Shown here piece after piece: positions 1 to 5,061 of a stretch of DNA of 5,061 bases. Numbering within the stretch: the first letter of the stretch is position 1; the number at the start of each line of letters is the position of its first letter. The position numbers and the translations under genes were made by a program. The stretch spans positions 1-5,061 of the forward strand of contig JAJYGM010000436.1 of NCBI GenBank assembly GCA_021785095.1, written 5' to 3'. This DNA comes from Actinomycetes bacterium (GTDB lineage Bacteria; Actinomycetota; Acidimicrobiia; Acidimicrobiales; Bog-793). The notes beneath the pieces were generated by a model. That model had not been told where the DNA came from and searched no databases. It saw nothing but the letters and a program-made list of their open reading frames with translations.

Positions 1-25
1 TCGACTTGCCCACATTCGGCCGGCC
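1..25. repeat. Direct repeat, copy in the second Der G1 motif
   Basis: This 25-bp stretch matches 544-568 with a single difference (position 14). Both copies encode the GRPNVGKS P-loop of Der in the same frame, 543 bp (181 codons) apart. The repeat reflects the duplicated G domains, not a mobile element. Confidence 0.8.
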
Positions 26-601
26 CATGATCGCAACTGACGAGACTGCCGGGACCGCAGACGCTTCGTCCCCCGGGCTCGCCGACTCAGCACCCGCAGC
101 CGCAGGCAGGCGCGCCACCACCTCGTCGAGGAGATCGCCCACCCCGCGCCCGTGCAGAGCGCTGATCAGATGAGGTGTCCCGAGACCGAGCGCGGACAGC
201 TCCCAAGCTTCGGCCTCTCGCCGCTCGGAGTCGACCTTGTTCGCAACTACGAGCACCCTGTCGCCCAGTCGCCGTAGCACCGACGCCACGGCCGCGTCCT
301 CGCCCGTGACGCCGGTGGTTGCATCGAGGACGAAGAGCACGAGGTCGGCGGCTTTCATCGCACGCACGGCCTGCTCGGTCACTTTGTCGTCGAGGGCGTC
401 GCCGCCCTCTACGAGCCCTCCCGTGTCGACAAGGCGAAACCCCCTCCCCGCCCAGTCACAAGACAGCTCGAGGCGATCACGGGTGACGCCCGGGTGCCTC
501 TCGACGATCGCGACCTGCCGCCCGACGATCCGGTTCACGAGCGTCGACTTGCCCACGTTCGGCCGGCCGGCGACGACGACTACCGGCAGGTCGGACTTCA
601 C
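1..601 (-). CDS. der: Ribosome-assembly GTPase Der (EngA), N-terminal part, cut by the left edge
   Basis: Der is an essential double-GTPase that helps mature the 50S ribosomal subunit in the cytoplasm. The 200 visible codons contain a complete first G domain. G1 is GRPNVGKS (residues 12-19), the G2 threonine is T40 in HPGVTRD, G3 is DTGG (59-62), G4 is NKVD (121-124), and G5 is SALHGRG (147-153), a typical Der sequence. A short, Ala/Glu-rich linker (about 163-187) follows. A second G1, GRPNVGKS (193-200), then opens the second G domain exactly at the window edge. Two G1 motifs about 180 residues apart identify Der rather than Era or other TRAFAC GTPases. The rest of G domain 2 and the KH-like domain lie outside the window. 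The start is a GTG at 599-601, eleven residues before G1 as usual for the family. It overlaps the TGA of the DUF512 gene by 4 bp and has GAGG five bases upstream. Expression therefore probably depends on the upstream gene's transcript and translation. Confidence 0.96.
   Translation of the reverse strand, partial: MKSDLPVVVVAGRPNVGKSTLVNRIVGRQVAIVERHPGVTRDRLELSCDWAGRGFRLVDTGGLVEGGDALDDKVTEQAVRAMKAADLVLFVLDATTGVTGEDAAVASVLRRLGDRVLVVANKVDSERREAEAWELSALGLGTPHLISALHGRGVGDLLDEVVARLPAAAGAESASPGDEASAVPAVSSVAIMGRPNVGKS
544..568. repeat. Direct repeat, copy in the first Der G1 motif
   Basis: This is the partner of the repeat at 1-25 and encodes GRPNVGKS of G domain 1, with identical codon choice at nearly every position. 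Confidence 0.8.
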
Positions 602-2010
602 CGCTGCCTCAGTGCCCGGAGAAGCGAGCGGCCGTCAGTCGGGACGACTTCAACCGTCCTTGGTAGCTCGGACACCTTCACGCCGTCGAGAAACATCCCC
701 CTCGACAGGCACACGTCGGGAAGCAGGTACCGGCCCTCTGCTGGCCTATCTGCCAGGGCAGTCGCCACATCTGCTCCTGTGAGCAACCCGGTGACCGCGA
801 TGTTACCCCCGAAAAATCTGTTGCGGACGGCGAGGAGCTCGACGTCGCTGTGCCCGATGGCCTTGAGGAGCGGCTCGAGAACGCGGGCACCGTACTCCCC
901 CGTGATCACCGTTGACGATCGGCTGGCTGTGCCCGATCTCCGCCCCGGGACGACACGGACCGGCGCGACGACAGTAGAGGTGCGCGGCGCCCGGTAGCCC
1001 TCCGCCGGAGCGCCTTCGACCCAGTGGAAGAAGCCCGTCGTATGGCTGTAGGTGTCGCGCGCCGCAGCGTCGCCGCCCGAGGTAGGGGTCTCGCCTCCGA
1101 GGAGCTCCGCCTCGAAGCACCTGGCCATGCCGACCCCGTTCTCCTGCTGCACGAAGCCGTCGTACTCCTCGACAGGTGGGAACGGCCGCCCCGACAAGAG
1201 GTAGTACTCGTCCGCCGCGTAAACAAGACGCCGCCCCAAAGCTCTGAGGAAGATGGGCTGCCACTCTTCGACAGCATCGACGACGGCGGCTGCCTCCTCT
1301 TTCGTGTGGGGCCGCATGGCCTCCTCGGTCGTGTAGCGACTGACACCAAGGGGCACGAGGGCAGCCGTGGCGAGCTCAGGGAACCTGTCGAGGATCCCCA
1401 CCAAGGTGTCCTGCAGCACGGCGCCGTCGTTGACGCCTGGACACACGACGACCTGGCCATGCACCTCGATCCCGTTGTCGAGCAGCAGACGGAGCCAACG
1501 GAGCGACAGGGCCCCACGGCGGTTGCGCAGCATGCGCGCCCTCACGTCGGGATCGGTGGCGTGGATCGACACATACAGCGGCGAGAGGTGTTGATCGATG
1601 ACCCGCTCGAGATCGGCCTCGGTGAAGCGAGTCAGCGTGGTGAAGTTGCCGTACAGGAACGACAGGCGGTAATCGTCGTCCTTTAGGTACAGGCTCTTTC
1701 GCATGCCTTTCGGCAGCTGGTAGATGAAGCAGAACTCGCAGTGGTTGTCACAGGTTCTCACCTGGTCGAAGAGCGCTGACGCGATCTCCGCGCCGAGCGG
1801 CTCGCCTGCGAGCTTGTCGACCGTGAGCTCGAGATCAAGACCGCCTCGCGACACCTCCAGATCGACGACAGGCTCGTCGGCGATCAACTGGTACTCGATG
1901 ACGTCACGTGGCACCTGGCCGTTCATGGAGCGGATCTCGTCACCCGGCAAGAGCCCGGCACGCGACGCCGGAGAAGGATCGGCCACGGCCACCACCTGAG
2001 GTAGTGGCAT
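598..2010 (-). CDS. PDZ / radical SAM / DUF512 protein of unknown function (COG1625-like)
   Basis: This 470-residue protein belongs to the DUF512 family of predicted radical SAM iron-sulfur proteins, for which I know no established reaction. Three regions are visible. A PDZ-like segment (about 5-60) contains AGLLPGDEI and MNGQ. A radical SAM core starts with the CX3CX2C cluster motif CDNHCEFC (Cys87, Cys91, Cys94), followed by the family signatures LYLKDDDYRLSFLYGN (107-122), YVSIHATDP (146-154) and GQVVVCPGVNDG (185-196). The DUF512 region (about 215-440) contains VPLGVSRYT, AADEYYLL, QENGVGMAR, NRFFGGNIAVTGLLTG and LSRGMFLDGV. All hallmarks are intact, so the protein should be active and should bind a [4Fe-4S] cluster and S-adenosylmethionine. 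It looks cytosolic: no signal peptide or membrane span is visible. The ATG at 2010 fits the usual start just before the PDZ domain and follows a TANNNT box with no Shine-Dalgarno. The last codon overlaps der (GTGA). DUF512-der adjacency is also known from Clostridia, which suggests a linked role with Der, but that is inference. Confidence 0.93.
   Translation of the reverse strand: MPLPQVVAVADPSPASRAGLLPGDEIRSMNGQVPRDVIEYQLIADEPVVDLEVSRGGLDLELTVDKLAGEPLGAEIASALFDQVRTCDNHCEFCFIYQLPKGMRKSLYLKDDDYRLSFLYGNFTTLTRFTEADLERVIDQHLSPLYVSIHATDPDVRARMLRNRRGALSLRWLRLLLDNGIEVHGQVVVCPGVNDGAVLQDTLVGILDRFPELATAALVPLGVSRYTTEEAMRPHTKEEAAAVVDAVEEWQPIFLRALGRRLVYAADEYYLLSGRPFPPVEEYDGFVQQENGVGMARCFEAELLGGETPTSGGDAAARDTYSHTTGFFHWVEGAPAEGYRAPRTSTVVAPVRVVPGRRSGTASRSSTVITGEYGARVLEPLLKAIGHSDVELLAVRNRFFGGNIAVTGLLTGADVATALADRPAEGRYLLPDVCLSRGMFLDGVKVSELPRTVEVVPTDGRSLLRALRQR
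607..610 (-). promoter_or_regulatory. Shine-Dalgarno for der (GAGG)
   Basis: On the minus strand GAGG sits 5 nt before the GTG start at 601, inside the last codons of the DUF512 gene. It supports the GTG as the der start and fits re-initiation by ribosomes finishing the upstream gene. Only four bases match, so this is modest evidence. Confidence 0.5.
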
Positions 2011-2016
2011 GTCGTA

Positions 2017-2022
2017 AGGTTA
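2017..2022 (-). promoter_or_regulatory. Candidate -10 box for a leaderless DUF512-der transcript
   Basis: TAACCT on the minus strand matches the actinobacterial TANNNT -10 pattern. It ends 6 nt before the ATG at 2010, which would place the transcription start on the A of the start codon. No Shine-Dalgarno is present upstream of this ATG, as expected for a leaderless mRNA. I see no convincing -35 at the usual distance. Confidence 0.5.
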
Positions 2023-2038
2023 CTGTGTCGCCACACGC

Positions 2039-2054
2039 GCTCCGGCGCCAGAGC
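2039..2054. promoter_or_regulatory. Imperfect 16-bp palindrome in the divergent DUF512/ispH promoter region
   Basis: GCTCCGGCGCCAGAGC reads the same on both strands except for one mismatched pair (2043/2050). It lies where the -35 region of the leftward promoter would be, 28 bp beyond the DUF512 ATG and 60 bp before the ispH ATG. It could be a regulator site for the DUF512 operon. Short GC palindromes arise easily by chance in DNA of this composition, so confidence is low. The remainder of 2011-2113 shows no other clear element beyond the two -10 boxes. Confidence 0.2.
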
Positions 2055-2100
2055 TGGATCAAGAGGTGAAGGCGCGTGCCACGGCGCCGCGACTTGGCCC

Positions 2101-2106
2101 TAGCCT
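2101..2106 (+). promoter_or_regulatory. Candidate -10 box for leaderless ispH
   Basis: TAGCCT (TANNNT) ends 7 nt before the ATG at 2114, so transcription would begin at the start codon itself. There is no purine-rich Shine-Dalgarno before this ATG. No good -35 hexamer is seen about 17 bp upstream. Confidence 0.45.
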
Positions 2107-2113
2107 GATAGCC

Positions 2114-3163
2114 ATGCGGGTGGAAAAGGTGCTGTTGGCAGAGCCTCGGGGTTTCTGTGCCGGAGTCGAGATGGCCATCAAGGCGCTCGACTGGATGGTG
2201 CGCATCTTCGACCCGCCTGTGTACTGCTACCACGAGATCGTGCACAACCGCATCGTCGTCGAGGAGTTCGAACGAAGAGGCGTGATATTCGTGGACGACG
2301 TGACCTCGGTGCCTGACGGCGCCGCCCTGATGCTGTCCGCCCATGGATCGGCACCTGAAGTGGAGGCGGCCGCCTCCCGTGGTGGCCGCGTCGTCGTCAA
2401 CGCGTGCTGCCCGCTCGTGACCAAGGTCCACCACGAGATGAAGGTGCGGGCACGCAAGGGATACACGATCCTTTACGTCGGCCACGGTGGTCACGAGGAG
2501 GCCGCCGGCACCATGGCGGTGGCACCCTCGGCGGCAAGGCTCGTCGAGCACGAGTCGGATCTGGCCGCGGCTGCCGCGGAGATCCCGTCGGACACCCCTC
2601 TCGCACTGCTCGCCCAGACGACTCTCGCACACGAGGAGTGGGCCGGCATCGTCGACTCCGCCCGGGAGCTGTTCCCCGACCTATGGATGCCCAACCGGTC
2701 GGATCTTTGCTACGCGACGACCAATAGGCAGGCAGCGGTGCGCGCGCTCGCGCCTCGCTGCGACGCGGTCATTGTCGTCGGCTCGGCCAACTCCTCCAAC
2801 ACGGTGGCACTTGCCACGGTTGCCTCGGGCACCTGCGCGCGCGTGCTTCGGGTCAACTCGCCCGAGCAGGTGCCCGACGATCTGGCTGGTGTCGTCGGAG
2901 TTACTGCGGGCGCCTCCGCGCCCGACTGGCTGGTAGAGGAGATCGTTAAGCGCCTCGATCCCGAGCAGGGCAGCGAGACCATCCACGTCACCGACGAGGA
3001 CGAGTACTTCCCTCCCCCGCCCGAGCTGCGTGACCTTCTCAGGGTCGCAGCGGAGGCTCTGTCCCTCTCGTTCGGGGTCTCCGCCGACGGTACAGCTCCG
3101 ACCTCCAGAGATCGGACCGTCTCCGCGGCTGAGATCCTGCGCCCAGGCGCGTGTGCTCCCTAG
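2114..3163 (+). CDS. ispH: 4-hydroxy-3-methylbut-2-enyl diphosphate reductase IspH
   Basis: IspH catalyses the last step of the MEP pathway, the reductive dehydroxylation of HMBPP to isopentenyl and dimethylallyl diphosphate. It uses a [4Fe-4S] cluster and electrons from ferredoxin or flavodoxin in the cytosol. All three cluster cysteines are in their family motifs: Cys15 (EPRGFCAGV), Cys99 (CCPLVTKVH) and Cys199 (DLCYATTNRQ). The substrate-site residues also align: His44 (EIVHNR), His77 (SAHG), His127 and Glu129 (GHEEAAGTM), the threonines of QTT (168-170), Ser227/Ser228/Asn229 (ANSSN) and Ser268 (GASAP). I chose the ATG at 2114 (349 residues). Family members begin a few residues before LLAEPRGFCAG, and a TANNNT box lies 7 nt upstream. 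A GTG at 2066 would add 16 unsupported residues. The protein is slightly long because of a tail of about 39 residues after PELRDLL. Residue 98 is a cysteine where threonine is usual. The gene diverges from the DUF512 operon and converges on the MFS gene. Confidence 0.96.
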   Translation: MRVEKVLLAEPRGFCAGVEMAIKALDWMVRIFDPPVYCYHEIVHNRIVVEEFERRGVIFVDDVTSVPDGAALMLSAHGSAPEVEAAASRGGRVVVNACCPLVTKVHHEMKVRARKGYTILYVGHGGHEEAAGTMAVAPSAARLVEHESDLAAAAAEIPSDTPLALLAQTTLAHEEWAGIVDSARELFPDLWMPNRSDLCYATTNRQAAVRALAPRCDAVIVVGSANSSNTVALATVASGTCARVLRVNSPEQVPDDLAGVVGVTAGASAPDWLVEEIVKRLDPEQGSETIHVTDEDEYFPPPPELRDLLRVAAEALSLSFGVSADGTAPTSRDRTVSAAEILRPGACAP

Positions 3164-4413
3164 CCAGCCGGGTCGTACACTGACTGCAGCGGCTCCTGCG
3201 CGGCGGGCACGACCACCTCGATCCTCTGCCCACGCCCGGGCACGCCGCGCCACAGCGGCCACAGAAGTGCGACTCCGACGAAGATCGCCGCAGCTCCGCC
3301 TACAAATGGCAGCCACGGGTGGATGGCAAACAGGGTCCCTGCCACCCCGGCGGCGATCGCCGTCGCTGCCGTCTGAGCAGAGGCTGCCGCACCCTGTGCG
3401 CGGCCGAACTCTGAGTCGGGAACGGAATGGGCGAGTTGCGCCGACTCGGCCGGCGCGCCCAGCGCGACCAACGAGGCCTCCACCGAGCCGAGGGCGATGA
3501 GGATTGCGACGTTGGGCAGGAAGGGATAGGTAGCAGCAAAGCAAGCCGAGCCCGTCATCGCGATGGCAACGAGGTAACGGCGGTCGAAGTGATCCACGAG
3601 CCAACCCGCCGGCAGTGACATGACGGCGAACGGGAGAGCAAAGAGCGTCCAGGAGATCCCAATCTCCCACGACGACGCGCCTTTCACCTTCAAGAGCAAG
3701 CTCCAGCACACTTCGTACACCCCGAACACGAAGCCGACGCTGAGGAAAGCCACGAAGACTCCGAGGAAGGATCGATTCCGCCACAGAGACAACCGATTGG
3801 TGGCTGCGGCATGATGCAGCCTGGCCGGGCGGCCTCCCGGGACGTAGAGGACCATCGGGACGATAGCCGCCAGAGCCCCCACCGCGGCGATGATGAACAG
3901 CCATTTCATCCCTTCGACGCCGGCAAAGCCACCGAAGAGCGGCCCGACTGCCATGGCGATGTTGCGCGCACCGTAGAACGACCCAAACCCCCGCCCCCGG
4001 TGCGATTCGGGCACCACCTCCGCGATGGTCGCGGCATTCGCGACATCGACTATGCCGGCTCCGCAACCCTGCACGGCGCGAAAGACCAGAGCCAGCAGCG
4101 GCGTCCCGACGAACGCGAACAGCACGCTCGCAACCGCGTACGTTGCCAAGCCCGCGACCTGGATCTTCCGCCGCCCGATCCTGTCGGAGAGACGGCCAAG
4201 AGGGTACTGGACGACGAGCGCGGCGGCGTAGAAGGCCGCCATGGTGATGCCGACGAGGGTCGCGGAGTCTCCGCGGTAACGTAGGTACAGGGGAAGCAAC
4301 GGCAGCACGGCCGTCGCGCCGCTCCACTCGATGAATGCCGAGGCCGAGATGGCAAGGACGACCCGCCGCACCGCGCGCTCGTTGTGCGCGTCCTTGGCGG
4401 TGAAGGGGCTCAC
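3160..4413 (-). CDS. MFS efflux transporter, DHA1-like (12 TM)
   Basis: This is a 417-residue major facilitator superfamily permease of the cytoplasmic membrane, probably a proton-driven exporter of a small molecule or drug. About twelve hydrophobic segments are visible in two halves, separated by a charged stretch around 193-214. Motif A lies in the loop after TM2, GRLSDRIGRRK (73-83). A motif-B-like segment in TM4, FRAVQGCGAG (111-120), has the conserved arginine Arg112. VGPLFGG (156-162) in TM5 resembles the antiporter motif C region. A degenerate second motif A, GWLVDHFDRR (270-279), opens the C-terminal half. I chose the GTG at 4411-4413 because AGGGG lies 8 nt upstream and the start forms a GTGA overlap with the tetR-type gene. 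A GTG at 4422 would sit within that Shine-Dalgarno. The gene is the second in an operon with its presumed repressor. The substrate cannot be inferred. The stop codon is shared on CTAG with ispH. Confidence 0.9.
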   Translation of the reverse strand: MSPFTAKDAHNERAVRRVVLAISASAFIEWSGATAVLPLLPLYLRYRGDSATLVGITMAAFYAAALVVQYPLGRLSDRIGRRKIQVAGLATYAVASVLFAFVGTPLLALVFRAVQGCGAGIVDVANAATIAEVVPESHRGRGFGSFYGARNIAMAVGPLFGGFAGVEGMKWLFIIAAVGALAAIVPMVLYVPGGRPARLHHAAATNRLSLWRNRSFLGVFVAFLSVGFVFGVYEVCWSLLLKVKGASSWEIGISWTLFALPFAVMSLPAGWLVDHFDRRYLVAIAMTGSACFAATYPFLPNVAILIALGSVEASLVALGAPAESAQLAHSVPDSEFGRAQGAAASAQTAATAIAAGVAGTLFAIHPWLPFVGGAAAIFVGVALLWPLWRGVPGRGQRIEVVVPAAQEPLQSVYDPAG

Positions 4414-4970
4414 TGATCGCACCCCTGCGCGATCAGGGCACGAAGTCGGTCACCGACAGCCTGGCGCTCGTGCTCACCAACCGGAGCCAGCGAGAACAGG
4501 TCGCAGAGCCATATGCCGTCGGAGGCATACCGCACAGCCGTGGCGATCGCCGGGTCCACGCCGTCGCGTGCCAGAGAGGTCTGCCATTCGAGGTAGCGCT
4601 CTCGCAGCGGCTCTAGGAGCTCTGGGTCTGCTGCGACGCCTGCGATGAGAGCGCTCCCCAGTCGCCGGTCGCGCATGTCGCCGGGCGCGCTCGCCGCGAC
4701 CGTGGCGTCCAGGTAGGCACGGGTGAAGTCGCCGGGCTTGCCTCCATAGGCGCCGAAGTGATCCAGGTCGGCATCGAAGCTCACGACGAAACGATGCACC
4801 ATGGCCGTGACCAGCGCCGCTCTGGTCGGGAAATGGTAGAGGACTCCACCTTTGCTGACTCCGGCCTCGACGGCAGCGGACTCGAGGGTCAGCCGGCCAA
4901 CACCCTCTCGGATGACCACGTCTTCGGCGGCGCTTACGATGCGCTCACGTGTGTCTGTCACCCTCGACAT
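4410..4970 (-). CDS. TetR/AcrR-family transcriptional repressor
   Basis: This is a 186-residue one-component repressor of usual TetR-family length. The N-terminal DNA-binding domain (about 5-50) has a clear helix-turn-helix: TLESAAVEAGVSKGG followed by VLYHFPTRAAL (28-53), matching the family pattern T-x2-xxA-x2-AGVSKG-x-LYxHF. The remaining all-helical region (about 55-180) is the ligand-binding and dimerisation domain. Its ASDGIWLCDLF segment resembles a common TetR C-terminal subgroup, but the ligand is unknown. I chose the ATG at 4968-4970: it begins just before the first helix and sits 6 nt after a TATAGT -10 box. The in-frame ATG at 5012 would translate the promoter and operator, so it is unlikely. 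The gene overlaps the downstream MFS gene by 4 bp, and a palindromic operator covers its promoter. Together these indicate an autoregulated repressor of an efflux pump that is induced by the pump's substrate. This is the standard arrangement for the family and is inferred, not shown. Confidence 0.93.
   Translation of the reverse strand: MSRVTDTRERIVSAAEDVVIREGVGRLTLESAAVEAGVSKGGVLYHFPTRAALVTAMVHRFVVSFDADLDHFGAYGGKPGDFTRAYLDATVAASAPGDMRDRRLGSALIAGVAADPELLEPLRERYLEWQTSLARDGVDPAIATAVRYASDGIWLCDLFSLAPVGEHERQAVGDRLRALIAQGCDQ
4422..4426 (-). promoter_or_regulatory. Shine-Dalgarno that fixes the MFS start (AGGGG)
   Basis: On the minus strand AGGGG lies 8 nt before the GTG at 4413, within the last codons of the TetR-family gene. 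It decides between two in-frame GTG codons: the one at 4422 overlaps this site and so has no usable ribosome-binding site, while the one at 4413 is well placed. Confidence 0.6.
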
Positions 4971-4976
4971 GGAGTA

Positions 4977-4982
4977 ACTATA
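4977..4982 (-). promoter_or_regulatory. -10 box of the tetR-MFS operon (leaderless start)
   Basis: TATAGT on the minus strand is a near-consensus -10. It ends 6 nt before the ATG at 4970, so transcription likely begins at the start codon, and no Shine-Dalgarno is present. A weak -35 candidate, TTGCCA, lies at 5003-5008 with a rather long 20-bp spacer. The hexamer lies inside one end of the operator palindrome, so a bound repressor would block RNA polymerase. Confidence 0.65.
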
Positions 4983-5000
4983 CCGTCCGGACGGTACAGT
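4977..5000. promoter_or_regulatory. TetR-family operator: 24-bp inverted repeat over the promoter
   Basis: The core TACCGTCCGGACGGTA (4981-4996) is a perfect 16-bp palindrome. The symmetry extends to 24 bp (4977-5000), with half-sites ACT[A/G]TACCGTCC that differ at one base. Size, symmetry, and position over the -10 box of a TetR-family gene all fit a site bound by the adjacent repressor's dimer or pair of dimers. Both outer ends read TAYAGT outward, so each end is itself a -10-like hexamer. I see no second copy of the site in the window. Binding by this particular protein is inference. Confidence 0.85.
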
Positions 5001-5061
5001 TGTGGCAAGCACAGCCCCGGGGACGGAGCTACCCCGGCGGGGCCTCGTCCACGCCGGCGAG
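5001..5061. other. Right-edge sequence, no gene assigned
   Basis: Two partial readings are possible, neither well supported. A GTG at 5002 on the + strand stays open for 20 codons to the edge. On the minus strand a frame entering at 5061 ends at a TAG (5029-5031) after ten codons reading LAGVDEAPPG. There is also a GC-rich imperfect hairpin (5014-5043, 9 bp with a 3-nt bulge) without a T-run. Sequence beyond the edge is needed to tell these apart. Confidence 0.25.

Noticed and set aside
1024..1686. A 220-codon + strand frame antisense to the DUF512 gene
   Set aside because: The minus-strand frame carries all the radical SAM/DUF512 motifs; this one shows none and is a GC-driven shadow.
2025..2036. 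GTGT-CGCC-ACAC inverted repeat near the DUF512 promoter
   Set aside because: Four-base arms only, with no extension of the symmetry; not distinguishable from chance.
2066..2113. Upstream GTG extension of ispH
   Set aside because: It adds 16 residues absent from the family and runs through the TAGCCT -10 box. The ATG at 2114 matches the usual IspH N-terminus.
2681..4327. A 548-codon open frame on the minus strand spanning ispH antisense and most of the MFS gene
   Set aside because: Its translation is Arg/Gly-rich with no domain, it crosses two well-supported genes in other frames, and long spurious frames are expected at this GC content.
4971..5012. Upstream ATG extension of the TetR-family gene
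   Set aside because: It would translate the operator and -10 box and add 14 residues before the normal start of the first helix.
5014..5043. GC-rich hairpin as a rho-independent terminator
   Set aside because: The stem has a 3-nt bulge, no T-run follows on either strand, and similar structures are easily found by chance in such GC-rich DNA.

Overview
This window is high-GC bacterial DNA that reads like an actinobacterium. The codon use is GC-rich, GTG starts are common, and three genes appear to be transcribed leaderless, with a TANNNT -10 box 6-7 nt before the ATG and no Shine-Dalgarno. A DUF512/radical SAM gene directly upstream of der, and the sequence style of both, would suit a deep-branching lineage such as Acidimicrobiia. 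That placement is inference and no marker here proves it.

Layout. Positions 1-2010 hold a leftward operon: a PDZ/radical SAM/DUF512 protein (598-2010) followed by the first 200 codons of the ribosome-assembly GTPase der (1-601, running off the left edge). The two share a GTGA stop/start overlap. Positions 2011-2113 are a 103-bp divergent promoter region. Positions 2114-3163 are ispH on the + strand, encoding the last enzyme of the MEP isoprenoid pathway. It converges on a second leftward operon, a TetR-family repressor (4410-4970) followed by a 12-TM MFS transporter (3160-4413). This pair also shares a GTGA overlap. ispH and the transporter gene end on the same CTAG tetranucleotide. Positions 4971-5061 hold a very clear TetR-type operator/promoter and about 60 bp of unresolved sequence.

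How the genes work together. The left half is housekeeping: ribosome assembly (Der), a conserved radical SAM protein of unknown function coupled to it, and isoprenoid precursor synthesis. The right half is a self-contained accessory unit. The repressor probably binds a 24-bp inverted repeat that overlaps its own -10 box, and so controls both itself and the efflux pump. The pump's ligand or substrate cannot be read from the sequence.

I see no mobile element, CRISPR array, tRNA, rRNA or broken gene. I do not see strong evidence for a wholly new system. The best leads are the TetR/MFS operator with -10-like boxes facing both ways, the coupling of the DUF512 radical SAM protein to der, and the consistent split between leaderless first genes and SD-bearing, overlapping second genes.
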